Source: Nitrospira sp. UBA2083 (GTDB lineage Bacteria; Nitrospirota; Nitrospiria; Nitrospirales; Nitrospiraceae). Taken from it: 34,487 nt of DNA. Shown here in pieces: positions 1 through 8,864 of the stretch (its first letter is position 1; the number at the start of each line of letters is the position of its first letter). Made by a program: the position numbers and the translations under genes. The stretch lies in contig DCZN01000079.1 in assembly GCA_002331625.1 (NCBI GenBank), forward strand, positions 909 through 35,395, written 5' to 3'. Under the pieces are notes generated by a model. It did not search any database, was not told the DNA's origin, and was given only the letters and a program-made list of their open reading frames with translations.

Positions 1-428
1 GACCACTCGTCGACGCAATAGTAGATCACTTTTCTGGGCTTCAGATGACGAACCATGGGTGCAGTGGTAGGGAGAAAAGTCCAGAGCTGGAAATCTCTCA
101 TGCCCAATCGACGAGCTTGCCTTTTAATATATCGAGAGAGAAACCATGCATTGAACGTCGGAACGCCCTTCATATCATGAAAAGGAATCACCAGTGGCGT
201 CACAACATGGAGATTTGGTGTGATGCGTACCGGCCCTCGCAGAAACTTTCTGATCTTTTTAAGAATGCGCGACGCATCGCCCGCCGAGGCTCCTGGGCGT
301 CGCAACCCGATCGATTCGACCCACAACACCCGGTTATCCCGGGCGAGCACTCGCATCACCTGGTGCTTGCTCGTCGGATCTGCGTCCCAGTCGTTGGCGA
401 AACAAATAATATTCTGACCTGACATCAT
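1..428 (-). CDS. Glycosyltransferase, GT-B fold, N-terminal part (runs off window start)
   Basis: Reading the minus strand from the ATG at 428 gives 142 uninterrupted codons to the window edge. The protein begins MMSGQNIICFANDWDADPTS, followed by NRVLWVESIGLRRP and, near the edge, VIYYCVDEW. This pattern matches the N-terminal half of a GT-B glycosyltransferase family common in exopolysaccharide clusters (TuaH-like, GT1/GT4 type), in which a cytoplasmic enzyme adds a sugar to the lipid-linked repeat unit. The start overlaps the stop of the preceding asnB-like gene by 4 nt (ATGA), so translation is probably coupled. A second ATG follows at 425. The sugar-nucleotide-binding C-terminal half lies outside the window, so donor and acceptor cannot be judged. 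The family call rests on recognition of the N-terminal pattern only. Confidence 0.82.
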   Translation of the reverse strand, partial: MMSGQNIICFANDWDADPTSKHQVMRVLARDNRVLWVESIGLRRPGASAGDASRILKKIRKFLRGPVRITPNLHVVTPLVIPFHDMKGVPTFNAWFLSRYIKRQARRLGMRDFQLWTFLPTTAPMVRHLKPRKVIYYCVDEW

Positions 429-2299
429 ACCGACACGTTAAACCTCCGACACCACTGCTCGAGCACAACAAGCGCCCAGAGTTCGTCGGCTGCGTCTATC
501 CGACCATGCTGATGCGCGCGCAGCATCTCCGCAGCCACACGACCATTGATAAAATTTGAGACGACACTCTGCTGATTGAGTACCAGCTCCTGTGCCATCT
601 GAGCCAACCCCTGCTGAAACCATTGCTGAATGGGAACAGGAAATCCTTTTTTTGGCTGATAGACGATCGTCTTGGGTAAATAGCGTTCCATGGCCCTCTT
701 GAGGAGATACTTCGCCTCTCCATTCTTCACTTTCAATGCCATCGGAAGCCTGGCGGCAAACTCAATCATGCGATGATCGAGGAATGGCACCCGCAGCTCG
801 ATGGAGGCTGCCATTGTCATCTTATCGGCTTTGATGAGCAAATCGTCAGGCAACCACGCTTTCGTATCGACATACAGCATTTGGTTCAGTTCCGTGGTCG
901 CGTTGACACGTTGGTAATATGTGTGAAACGTATTCTCCAAGTACGAACTCTTTGTTGTGGTCGTCCGTAAGTCGTGGTTCAACACATCGGTTTTGATACC
1001 GTCTAAAAAGAGAGAAGACACACCTCGGTAACGGTCTTCCAACGGCAGCGCCATCTGACGCAGATATCGCCCCCACTTTCCACCAACTGAGGCCGTGCTT
1101 CCTAGGCGATCAAACACACCGGCAACCGTGCCCAGCGGACTTGAATGCAAACGGCTCAGTACCAACATCTTCTTGTAAATGGAATACCCACCAAATATTT
1201 CGTCCGCCCCCTCACCGGAGTGCAACACTGTGGCATGCTGTTTGGCTCGCTGTGCCAAGAAAAACAGCGGCACACAGGCAGAATCGCCAACAGGTTCATC
1301 CAGATGCCAGACGAGGTTTGGAATCCAATCTGAAAATTGCTGCGGGGAAAGCACGACTTCGTGGTGGTCCGTCCCGACATGCTCACTCACAAGACGGCCA
1401 TTGTCAAACTCGTTGATCCCTTCGGATCCGGCATATCCAACGGTAAACGTCATCGGATCTGAGTTCAGCAATCTGCGCATCGTGGCCACAAGCGCGCTGG
1501 AATCAAGACCTCCGCTGAGAAACACGCCATACGGCACATCACTCATCAGATGCTGTTGGCATACCTCAGAAAAGAGCTTCTCACAATCATCAAGACACTG
1601 CTGTTCACTCAGCAACTCATCTGAGAAGGTGAGATCCCAATATTGCTCAACGCATATGTGCCCGTCCTGAATCACCATCTGGTGACCGGGCAACAGCTTG
1701 TAGATCTCTCGAAACATCGTCTTCGGGGCCGGTACATAGCGGACACGGAGATAGGCCTGCAACGCATCGTAATCAATCAGCCGAGGAACATCTCGCTCTG
1801 TCAGCAGCGCTTTAATTTCTGACGCAAACAAGAGCTCCCCATTGTAAACGGTATAATACAGCGGCTTGATCCCGACTCGATCACGAGTCAGCACCAATCG
1901 GCGATGTTTCATATCCCAGATCGCAAAAGCAAACATGCCTGTCAGATGTGTTTGAAAGGAGAGGCCGTACTCTTCGTACGCATGCAGAATCACTTCTGTG
2001 TCGGAATGAGTCGTAAAGATATGACCGCGTGATTCCAAGACTGATCGGAGATCGAGATGGTTATAGATCTCGCCATTAAATACGACGACAATCGAAGCGT
2101 CCTCATTAAACATAGGCTGCGCGCCGCTACTCAAATCAATGATGCTCAAACGACGATGCACCAGACCAACCGGGCCACTCGCAAAATATCCATGCCCGTC
2201 TGGTCCACGATGGACCATACTATCGCCCATACGACGAAGTCGTGCTTCATCGAGAAACGGCTTTCCGTCAAGATTCAGAACTCCCGCTATCCCACACAT
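425..2299 (-). CDS. asnB: Asparagine-synthase-like amidotransferase (class II GATase + synthase domain), EPS cluster copy 1
   Basis: The 624-aa protein has the full two-domain layout of glutamine-hydrolysing asparagine synthases. Residues 1-160 form the class II glutaminase with Cys2 as nucleophile (MCGIAGV), HRGPDG at 30-35, RRLSIIDL at 49-56, FNGEIYN at 74-80 and the SDTEV loop near 99-103. The ATP-pyrophosphatase loop SGGLDSS lies at 262-268, with later synthase motifs such as PFLDH. Copies inside exosortase-type EPS clusters (XrtA-associated amidotransferases) are thought to amidate sugar carboxylates rather than make asparagine; that role is inferred here from context. The start must be this ATG because Cys2 has to become the N-terminus. 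It lies 4 nt after the epimerase stop, with no strong ribosome site, so coupling is likely. A second, divergent copy lies at 6759-8660. Confidence 0.9.
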   Translation of the reverse strand: MCGIAGVLNLDGKPFLDEARLRRMGDSMVHRGPDGHGYFASGPVGLVHRRLSIIDLSSGAQPMFNEDASIVVVFNGEIYNHLDLRSVLESRGHIFTTHSDTEVILHAYEEYGLSFQTHLTGMFAFAIWDMKHRRLVLTRDRVGIKPLYYTVYNGELLFASEIKALLTERDVPRLIDYDALQAYLRVRYVPAPKTMFREIYKLLPGHQMVIQDGHICVEQYWDLTFSDELLSEQQCLDDCEKLFSEVCQQHLMSDVPYGVFLSGGLDSSALVATMRRLLNSDPMTFTVGYAGSEGINEFDNGRLVSEHVGTDHHEVVLSPQQFSDWIPNLVWHLDEPVGDSACVPLFFLAQRAKQHATVLHSGEGADEIFGGYSIYKKMLVLSRLHSSPLGTVAGVFDRLGSTASVGGKWGRYLRQMALPLEDRYRGVSSLFLDGIKTDVLNHDLRTTTTKSSYLENTFHTYYQRVNATTELNQMLYVDTKAWLPDDLLIKADKMTMAASIELRVPFLDHRMIEFAARLPMALKVKNGEAKYLLKRAMERYLPKTIVYQPKKGFPVPIQQWFQQGLAQMAQELVLNQQSVVSNFINGRVAAEMLRAHQHGRIDAADELWALVVLEQWCRRFNVSV

Positions 2300-2303
2300 C
2301 GTC

Positions 2304-3275
2304 TTAATTGCTGGGAAACCTCAGACGAGCCATATTTTTAGTCAACAGAAACCCCATATAGATCTCGGCCTTACTGAAAAGAGAAAGATGCCCAACGTTC
2401 CATTGAGCAGCATGCGCCATCAGTCTCGCATCATTCGTCAACCGACCGAGAATCTGTAACAGGAGATAATTCAGCGTATGGTACTGTGGAGGACATAAAT
2501 AGCCATGGGTACCGTACCAACTCCACTTTCCACGATAATCCCACATACCGATTGAAGCGTTGAGCCCTTCAATACCTTGTGTTAACAGCGTCGCTACGTC
2601 AGAGGCATGAGTCTGAGCCGCCAAGTCGTACAACCCCAGCAAACTAAAGAGCAACCCATCCAGCACACGAGGAAGTGGGAACGCTGGATATTCTTCGTAC
2701 AAAGCATACCCACGCTCGACGGTACGCACTCCACCCTCTTCCACGGACTGATGAAAGACACGTATCCCTTTCATGCATAAATCTAAAAGCTCCTTCTCAC
2801 CTGTCACACGATAGCCACGGACGAGAAGGCTTATGACCACACCTTGATACATGGCGGAAATCCAGCCGCTCTCAAGTACGCAACGTCCCTCACGCCACGT
2901 AAAGTAACAAGGCCAGACCACGGCACCATCCGCTCGAGACTGTGCGTTGGCTTTCAGCCACCGAACCTGCGCTAAACTCTTTTCTAAGTCGTACTGATCA
3001 CCATTCCGAAGATATCGCTCCAATGTGTATAGCCCCCACCAGGCAATAAAGAGCGGGTTGTATTGAGGACCTTGCCTTCGATAGAGTTTTTGAGGAATCC
3101 CGGCACTGTCAAAGTCCATGTTCTCTAGAAACAGGCTATCACTCCACACATAGTAATGCAGGGAGTCAACGGGGCCGGCCTCCTTTACCTCTTCAACTGG
3201 GTAATGAAAGCGGAATTCAAGGCATTCACGCCGCAACGCCCGCGCGGCATAGGTGAGCGATTGCACAATGTTCAT
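2304..3275 (-). CDS. D-glucuronyl C5-epimerase-like protein
   Basis: The 323-aa protein resembles the C-terminal catalytic domain of heparan-sulfate D-glucuronyl C5-epimerase. Features seen are SGWISAMYQGVVISLL at 136-151 (family pattern SGWAQGxAIS), YEEYP at 193-197, VLDGLLFSLLGLYD at 204-217, WSWYG at 251-255 and YHTLNYLLLQIL at 265-276 (family pattern YHxxHxxQL). These are the aromatic and acidic positions that line the epimerase cleft. In animals the enzyme inverts C5 of glucuronate in a polymer to give iduronate. Here no signal peptide is evident, so action on a cytoplasmic or lipid-linked intermediate is possible. It sits between a GT4 gene and an AsnB-like gene in the EPS locus. Its ATG overlaps by 4 nt the stop of a short upstream frame at 3272-3466. 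Function is inferred; epimerisation versus another uronate reaction is open. Confidence 0.8.
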   Translation of the reverse strand: MNIVQSLTYAARALRRECLEFRFHYPVEEVKEAGPVDSLHYYVWSDSLFLENMDFDSAGIPQKLYRRQGPQYNPLFIAWWGLYTLERYLRNGDQYDLEKSLAQVRWLKANAQSRADGAVVWPCYFTWREGRCVLESGWISAMYQGVVISLLVRGYRVTGEKELLDLCMKGIRVFHQSVEEGGVRTVERGYALYEEYPAFPLPRVLDGLLFSLLGLYDLAAQTHASDVATLLTQGIEGLNASIGMWDYRGKWSWYGTHGYLCPPQYHTLNYLLLQILGRLTNDARLMAHAAQWNVGHLSLFSKAEIYMGFLLTKNMARLRFPSN

Positions 3276-3466
3276 TGCCCTGCGCCAAATAACATTTTCT
3301 GCACCAAACGGTTCTCCACAATCCGTGTACGGTCTCTGAGGTGAAACGTCAGGACGCCAACCGGACGCAGACCCGTCCTCCTGGCTGTAGCCGGAATCCT
3401 GAGGGCGAGCACCTCGCGCGCTGATTTGAGATCACCGTCCAAGTAGGTTGGCCCGAGGAATGAATT
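3272..3466 (-). pseudogene. Short open frame, probable gene remnant, coupled to the epimerase gene
   Basis: The stretch between the GT4 gene and the epimerase gene has an open frame of 64 codons. It reads NSFLGPTYLDGD..., has a protein-like composition and ends in a TGA that overlaps the epimerase ATG as ATGA (3275-3272). Upstream in the same frame an amber TAG (3469-3467) is preceded by GTG-ATC-GTT-ATC, and the GTG directly follows the TGA of the GT4 gene. There is no ATG in the frame. Two readings are possible: a small gene starting at GTG 3481 that has taken an early nonsense mutation, or the 3' end of a larger gene whose front was deleted. The ATGA joint, common at real gene joints in this operon, is the main argument that the frame was or is translated. 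I do not recognise the family. Confidence 0.35.
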
Positions 3467-3481
3467 CTAGATAACGATCAC

Positions 3482-4600
3482 TCAATACCCGTGCAGACAC
3501 TTGAGACTGCGTGCGGATCCCCCCAATAGGGACTCATAGAGCCCGAGCAACGCATCGCCACTCCCCTGATTCTCTTCCACATTACGCACGCTGTGATGGT
3601 CCGATGCGACCTCGGTGAGTACTTGTTGAACTTTCCGACAGAGGTCATCCAGGTTTCCAACCTCGAATGTCTTGACCGATGACGGTCGTGTCCCCACTGC
3701 ACTCGCAACGACTGGAACACCGAGCGCGAGCGCTTCCCGTACGGAAACGGAATCGCCGTCACAGTAGGTTGGCCGAAGAAATATCGTAACTTTTTCCATG
3801 ACACCCAAGGCAACATCCGGCGGCAATTCCCCCGCAAACAGAACATGCGGCCTCACAGCCGGAACATCTTCCATCGTCCCACCGTCTGCCTGGCTGATTC
3901 CCATCAAAATGAGTCCAATGTTTGGATAGTGTTCACGAAGGACTGCGACAGCCTGCAATGCCAGTGGTATACCGTACTCTGGACTCATGGCTACCATCGC
4001 TCCTAGGACTGGATCGTGTCCTTCAACAAAATCCATGACCTCAACGGGTGCCGACTGAGTTCTTCGCCCTTTGATGCCAACAAACCCAGGCAGCACATGA
4101 ATCTTGTGCCAAGGACATCCCCGCGCCTGCAGCGCGCTGACCATTTCCTCATTGCGACAAATGATGAGCCCTGCACATCGGCCCGTCATCTTCACAAGGG
4201 CACGCACAAGCGGATTACCGCCTCGAATGTAATCCGGCAACATCCCGGAGCCGAACGCAATGATGGTTCTATTTCCATTGACGACTCCACACACAGAACA
4301 GAGGAAAGCCGTCAGCCAGCTCTTAAGATTGTGGCCATTGGTCTCCAGATGCATGACATAGCCTCCGACTGCATGTCGGAGCAGGAGCCACACAAAGTGG
4401 GCGCCTCCTCGAGGAGAAAGATAGTCTGAACTTGGCTCCCTCCGCCGTTCGCCAATATTCAAGACGGTCACCTTAAATCCCTCTTCAGCACGCAACCTCC
4501 GGTACAAATCTCGAACCGTGGTGCTAATGCCGCCAAACGGAGGTGGGAACGGGCCGACCAGCAGGACCTTGGCCCGAATATTCTTGGCAACCTCGTGCAT
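3482..4600 (-). CDS. Glycosyltransferase family 4 (GT-B)
   Basis: The 372-aa protein has a GT-B layout. The N-terminal lobe opens with KVLLVGPFPPPFGGIST (11-27), the glycine-rich acceptor-side loop seen in GT4 enzymes. The C-terminal lobe carries VLGAMVAMSPEYG (198-210) and the donor-binding segment DGDSVSVREALALGVPVVAS (281-300), a variant of the EX7E motif in which the first acid is Asp281 and the second Glu289. It should transfer a sugar from an NDP- or GDP-sugar to the lipid-linked repeat unit on the cytoplasmic face. It starts 9 nt after the upstream GT4 gene, with GAGG about 7 nt before the ATG. The donor sugar cannot be read from sequence. Confidence 0.87.
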   Translation of the reverse strand: MHEVAKNIRAKVLLVGPFPPPFGGISTTVRDLYRRLRAEEGFKVTVLNIGERRREPSSDYLSPRGGAHFVWLLLRHAVGGYVMHLETNGHNLKSWLTAFLCSVCGVVNGNRTIIAFGSGMLPDYIRGGNPLVRALVKMTGRCAGLIICRNEEMVSALQARGCPWHKIHVLPGFVGIKGRRTQSAPVEVMDFVEGHDPVLGAMVAMSPEYGIPLALQAVAVLREHYPNIGLILMGISQADGGTMEDVPAVRPHVLFAGELPPDVALGVMEKVTIFLRPTYCDGDSVSVREALALGVPVVASAVGTRPSSVKTFEVGNLDDLCRKVQQVLTEVASDHHSVRNVEENQGSGDALLGLYESLLGGSARSLKCLHGY

Positions 4601-4609
4601 CGCGCGCCC

Positions 4610-5728
4610 TCATCTCCGTCCGCTTAACTCATCGTAGAGTTGCTCAAATCGTCTCGCGATCCGTTCAACCGCAAATTGCGCTTCGATTTTCCGGCGTGCC
4701 TTTTCTCCCATCGTTTTTTGCGCCGCGGGCGACAGCGCAAGATCTTTGATACGATTCGCCATCATTGACACATCACCGCTCGGAACGAGGTAGCCCGTCA
4801 CCCCCTCGGTAACCAACTCACGAGTCCCACCAACATCCGTCGCAACAACCGGTTTGCCTGCTGCCATGGCCTCCATAACCGCATTCGGTAATCCTTCATT
4901 CTTCAATGAAGCAAGTACCACGATATCGACAGAACGCAACAGAGAGGGGATATTCGTCACGGCGCCAGTCATCGTTACCGACCCCGCTATTCCTAATTCT
5001 TTAATGTGCATTTCAATCATTTCACGCATAGGACCGTCACCCACAATCAGAAACTGGGCCCGCGGTATCTGTGTAACGACCTGTTGAATAGCCTTCAGGA
5101 ACACCACATGTCCTTTCTCAGGCCGTAAGTTCGCCACCATGGCGACGGTGATTGTCCCGTTTTCTAAAGGAACGCCAGAAATAGGACCACTCGGACCGTC
5201 AAAGCGCTTCAGATCAAGTCCATTATGGATAACCCAGACCTTCTCCGGATGAAGTCCATCACGGCCTATCAACTGACTTTTAATGGCGTCCGCATTTGCG
5301 ATAACCCCGGTGGCCAAACGATAACTTAACCGTTCCGCCTTCTGCTGTGCTGCCGACCTCATCACAGCTTCGTCACGCCGGCATCCAAGAATAACCGGGA
5401 CTCCCGCCAGTCTTGCAAGCGGGATCGCAAAGAGATTTGAATAGAAGTCAAAACATTGCACAACCTGAACCTGCATACGACGAACAAGTTTGACAAACTC
5501 ATGCGCACGACGAAGCGCCCCCCAACTCACAAATCCAGATAAGGGAAACGCGTGAACGTCTTCGAGCCCACCAGGAAGCTCTGCCGCCAGTGGACCTACT
5601 TTTTTAAAGCATGCCACAATGGGGGAGAAACGTGATCGATCGAGCCGTTTGATCAACTCGACTGCCTGGCGCTCAGATCCGCCGATGTTGAAGCTATCGG
5701 TAAATATAAGCACGTTGCGCTTCGACAT
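4610..5728 (-). CDS. Glycosyltransferase family 4 (GT-B)
   Basis: The 372-aa protein is a classic GT4 retaining glycosyltransferase. FTDSFNIGGSERQAVELIKR (9-28) is the N-lobe glycine loop, ANLRPEKGH (199-207) and IVGDGPMRE (228-236) are C-lobe landmarks, and EGLPNAVMEAMAAGKPVVAT (278-297) is the complete EX7E nucleotide-sugar motif (Glu278, Glu286). It is a cytoplasmic enzyme of EPS repeat-unit assembly. It is not a recent duplicate of the next GT4 gene: lengths are equal, but the N-lobe and EX7E segments differ substantially. The gene follows the methyltransferase by 10 nt. The ribosome site is weak, so coupling is likely. Confidence 0.9.
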   Translation of the reverse strand: MSKRNVLIFTDSFNIGGSERQAVELIKRLDRSRFSPIVACFKKVGPLAAELPGGLEDVHAFPLSGFVSWGALRRAHEFVKLVRRMQVQVVQCFDFYSNLFAIPLARLAGVPVILGCRRDEAVMRSAAQQKAERLSYRLATGVIANADAIKSQLIGRDGLHPEKVWVIHNGLDLKRFDGPSGPISGVPLENGTITVAMVANLRPEKGHVVFLKAIQQVVTQIPRAQFLIVGDGPMREMIEMHIKELGIAGSVTMTGAVTNIPSLLRSVDIVVLASLKNEGLPNAVMEAMAAGKPVVATDVGGTRELVTEGVTGYLVPSGDVSMMANRIKDLALSPAAQKTMGEKARRKIEAQFAVERIARRFEQLYDELSGRR

Positions 5729-5738
5729 GTACCGCGGA

Positions 5739-6710
5739 TCACTGTTTCAGAAAACACACGTTCAGATTTTGAAGGATTGCACCGGGAGGTGCGTCGAACA
5801 CGACCATCGCGCCCCCCACAACTTTCAATGCTCCAATAACCGCACCCCTCATCAACCGTAGCGAAAGGGACCGTTGTCTTTGGCTGGTCAAGCCGAAAGC
5901 GAACTCTACGTCGTCGCCGTTCATCTTGTTGAGACAGACAGGAGATGATAAGCACCTTGCGATTTCCCAATACGTAGGAGGATGAAGCCCCTTGGCGACC
6001 AACTCCTCTTCTGAAATCGTCGGCAAGAATCTTCGGCTGAAGCGGCGGGCATAGACCACCCGAGCTTTCCAAGGCAACCAGACTGTTCCCCACAGGCCCG
6101 TGGTGTGACCATCGTAGGGCCAGAGCCTGTTCGGCGTGTCATGGATAAACAACAAGCCACCTTTCTTCAGCACACTCCATGCATGCTGAAGCAATTTTGG
6201 TCGAGCAACGGGAATGACGTGCTCCACAACGGCACTGAGAATAACCGCGTCGAACGAGTCCTTCTCGAAGGGAAATCCATCGGCGGTGTTCCCAACCCAG
6301 AGCTGCTGAACATCTGATGAAAATCCAAACTCCCGTATTCTCCGCTCAGCCACCGCCGCAAACGTTCGGTCATGTTCGATGCCGATGACATGCATTCCCA
6401 ACTTCGCCAGCGCCATCGACGAAGCCCCAACCCCACTCCCGATGTCCAATACCTTCAGGCCGGCCGGCTTCGGCAAAAATCGAAGGATAAATCGTGTCAG
6501 TGGAATTTCCAAATAGTCTGGACACTCAGCCCTATCAATCTCATCTTTCAGCCACGCACCCTTGATGCGCTCCAGATCCCGAATCAGCTCCACACTACTT
6601 TTTGTTTCGAACTCAACTCCGGCAGGCACATACCCATCGTATGAATAGGATTCTCCGTGAATTCGAACTTTTCGTTTTTCACCCAAATCTATAATCTCAA
6701 CATGCCCCAT
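5739..6710 (-). CDS. Class I SAM-dependent methyltransferase
   Basis: The 323-aa protein has the Rossmann methyltransferase core. Motif I is VLDIGSGVGA at 87-96, the acidic end of beta-2 is in GIEHD, and motif IV-like residues lie in FDAVILSAVVEHV, followed by LKKGGLLFIHDTPNR. About 80 residues precede the core and about 130 follow it, which may shape a substrate pocket. In an EPS operon the likely role is methylation of a sugar hydroxyl or a modified sugar, but small-molecule or lipid substrates cannot be excluded. GGAG stands 6 nt before the ATG, a good ribosome site. It lies 48 nt downstream of the second asnB-like gene and 10 nt upstream of the GT4 gene. Confidence 0.82.
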   Translation of the reverse strand: MGHVEIIDLGEKRKVRIHGESYSYDGYVPAGVEFETKSSVELIRDLERIKGAWLKDEIDRAECPDYLEIPLTRFILRFLPKPAGLKVLDIGSGVGASSMALAKLGMHVIGIEHDRTFAAVAERRIREFGFSSDVQQLWVGNTADGFPFEKDSFDAVILSAVVEHVIPVARPKLLQHAWSVLKKGGLLFIHDTPNRLWPYDGHTTGLWGTVWLPWKARVVYARRFSRRFLPTISEEELVAKGLHPPTYWEIARCLSSPVCLNKMNGDDVEFAFGLTSQRQRSLSLRLMRGAVIGALKVVGGAMVVFDAPPGAILQNLNVCFLKQ

Positions 6711-6758
6711 ACTACGCTCCGTCCGTGTTAGTCTCGATCCGCCTCTTACAAGAATGGA

Positions 6759-8660
6759 CTAGGCAGACAACAAACTACATCTCTCGTCATCCATATAGAG
6801 CCTGAACCATGTTTCCAAGACGATTAGGACCCAAATGGCATTCGCCAGCTCACTCTCCCCCTGTTCGTAACGTCGTACCAGAGCATCAATCGCTCTCGGC
6901 TGAAAAACACCTCTTGCCCGCGATCGAGAATCAAAGAGAACATCATGGACATATTCCCTGAGACCATCCTTAAACCAATATTCAAGCGGCACTCCAAACC
7001 CCTGTTTCTTCCGGTACACAATATCGTGAGGTAATACCCTCTCCGCGAATTGTTTCAGAATGTATTTAGACACCCCGTTCCTGAGCTTCATCTCCGGTGG
7101 GAGCTTCACGGAAAACTCCACAAGAACATGATCGAGCAACGGCTCTCGAGCCTCCAGCGAATGAGCCATACTCATGCGATCAACTTTTGTCAGGATATCG
7201 CCTGGCAAATAGGTTTTCGTATCAACATACTGCAGTTGAGAGAGCCATGGTCGACCAACCACGACCTTAAAGTGGTCTTCCATAATCGCGTCAGCATCGC
7301 CGGCCTTCGACACCTCATCATAAACCTGTGGTGTCAGGAGACTCAGGAAATGCCGCTGATTAAAATAAGAGATGTTATCGAGATAGCGCTCACGCGCCAT
7401 GAGCGACACATTATGCAAGAACCGCTTACCGAAGAATCCGGTGGGAAGAACATCGCTCGCCAGACCCAACAGATTCCGAGCCGCCGCCGGAATCGTGTCG
7501 AACCGACTCCGGGAAAGATCAATTCGATATCGTTCATACCCAGCAAAGAGCTCATCACCGCCGTCTCCGCTCAGCGCGACGGTGACGTGCTGAGAAGCCA
7601 ATCTAGACAGATGATACGTTGGAATCGCTGAAGGATCACCGAACGGTTCGTCAAAATGGCCGACGATTCGTTCGATCAGATCACACCCCTCAGGGCCAAC
7701 AATCAATTCATGATGCTCGGTACTCAAATATTCTGCAACCTGTCTGGCATACGGCAGTTCGTTATAGGCCTCTTCGGCAAATCCAATGGAAAACGTTTTC
7801 ACAGGGCGACTCATTTGCCGCGCCATCAGCGCAACCACCAGGCTGGAATCAACCCCGCCACTGAGAAACGCGCCAAGCGGTACATCGCTGACCAACCGCA
7901 GCCGAACCGAATCCTGAAGATGTCCCTCTAATTCCGCCAGAGCATCTTCCTCGTTCATCGACGCGCCACATCCGTTCACTACCGGAGCAGCACCATCCCA
8001 ATAGGACCGTACATGGAGAGTTGGCCCAACCATACTCAGCGTGTGACCTGGTGGCAACTTTGAAATGCCCTTGAATGCCGTCAACGGCTCAGGAATATAA
8101 GAATACCGCAGGTAATAGAGAATACCCTCCATATCCAGCTGCCGCTCCACTGCTGGATGGGCGAGCACTGCCTTGAGCTCCGACCCAAACACGAGTCGCT
8201 TCCCATCCCAAGCGTAAAATAAGGGTTTGACCCCGAGGCGGTCTCGAGCAATGAACAATCGACTGTTCGGTCCATCCCAAACGGCAAATGCAAACATCCC
8301 TCGTAGTTTATGGACACAGTCCTCGCCGAACTCCTCATAGAGATGGACAATGACCTCCGTATCGGAAAACGTACGAATGTGATGGCCGCGACTCTTGAGC
8401 CAGACCGCCAGCTCCCGATAGTTATAAATCTCACCATTTAAGACGACCCAGATCGTCTGAGACTCGTTGGAGATCGGCTGATGCCCCGTACTCACATCAA
8501 TGATGCTCAGCCGACGCATGCCTATGGCAACCGAACCATCGACATACACCCCCTGATCATCGGGGCCACGATGCAAGATGGTCTGGCACATCCTCTCGAC
8601 GATTTCTTGATCGGCAGGACAATCACGTGAACTGTTGATGTAACCGGCGATTCCACACAT
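6759..8660 (-). CDS. asnB: Asparagine-synthase-like amidotransferase, EPS cluster copy 2
   Basis: The 633-aa protein has the class II glutaminase domain (Cys2 in MCGIAGY, HRGPDD at 30-35, RRLSIIDV, LNGEIYN) and the synthase domain with the ATP loop SGGVDSS at 267-273. The open frame extends 12 codons further upstream to 8696, but the catalytic cysteine must be the N-terminus after Met removal, so I place the start at ATG 8660. The protein resembles the XrtA-associated amidotransferases found in exosortase-type EPS clusters and has the same overall design as the copy at 425-2299, but the two differ over most of their length. Likely role: ATP-dependent amidation of a carboxylated sugar with nitrogen from glutamine. 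Free asparagine synthesis remains possible. Confidence 0.9.
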   Translation of the reverse strand: MCGIAGYINSSRDCPADQEIVERMCQTILHRGPDDQGVYVDGSVAIGMRRLSIIDVSTGHQPISNESQTIWVVLNGEIYNYRELAVWLKSRGHHIRTFSDTEVIVHLYEEFGEDCVHKLRGMFAFAVWDGPNSRLFIARDRLGVKPLFYAWDGKRLVFGSELKAVLAHPAVERQLDMEGILYYLRYSYIPEPLTAFKGISKLPPGHTLSMVGPTLHVRSYWDGAAPVVNGCGASMNEEDALAELEGHLQDSVRLRLVSDVPLGAFLSGGVDSSLVVALMARQMSRPVKTFSIGFAEEAYNELPYARQVAEYLSTEHHELIVGPEGCDLIERIVGHFDEPFGDPSAIPTYHLSRLASQHVTVALSGDGGDELFAGYERYRIDLSRSRFDTIPAAARNLLGLASDVLPTGFFGKRFLHNVSLMARERYLDNISYFNQRHFLSLLTPQVYDEVSKAGDADAIMEDHFKVVVGRPWLSQLQYVDTKTYLPGDILTKVDRMSMAHSLEAREPLLDHVLVEFSVKLPPEMKLRNGVSKYILKQFAERVLPHDIVYRKKQGFGVPLEYWFKDGLREYVHDVLFDSRSRARGVFQPRAIDALVRRYEQGESELANAIWVLIVLETWFRLYMDDERCSLLSA

Positions 8661-8864
8661 TAGAACTTCAGGACTCTTTGTGAAGGGCCATATCAATTGT
8701 CAATTTCACAGTAAAAGCACAACGAATGTACCGGTTCCTCGAAGTCAAGCCCGCTGAGAAGCACGAGGCAAACAATCGGAGTACGGTCCACCCACGGTAA
8801 GAGCGGAGGCTTGGGACGCCCCCTCGTCAAGGAGACCTGTCACAACTCATGCAACGCATAATTC

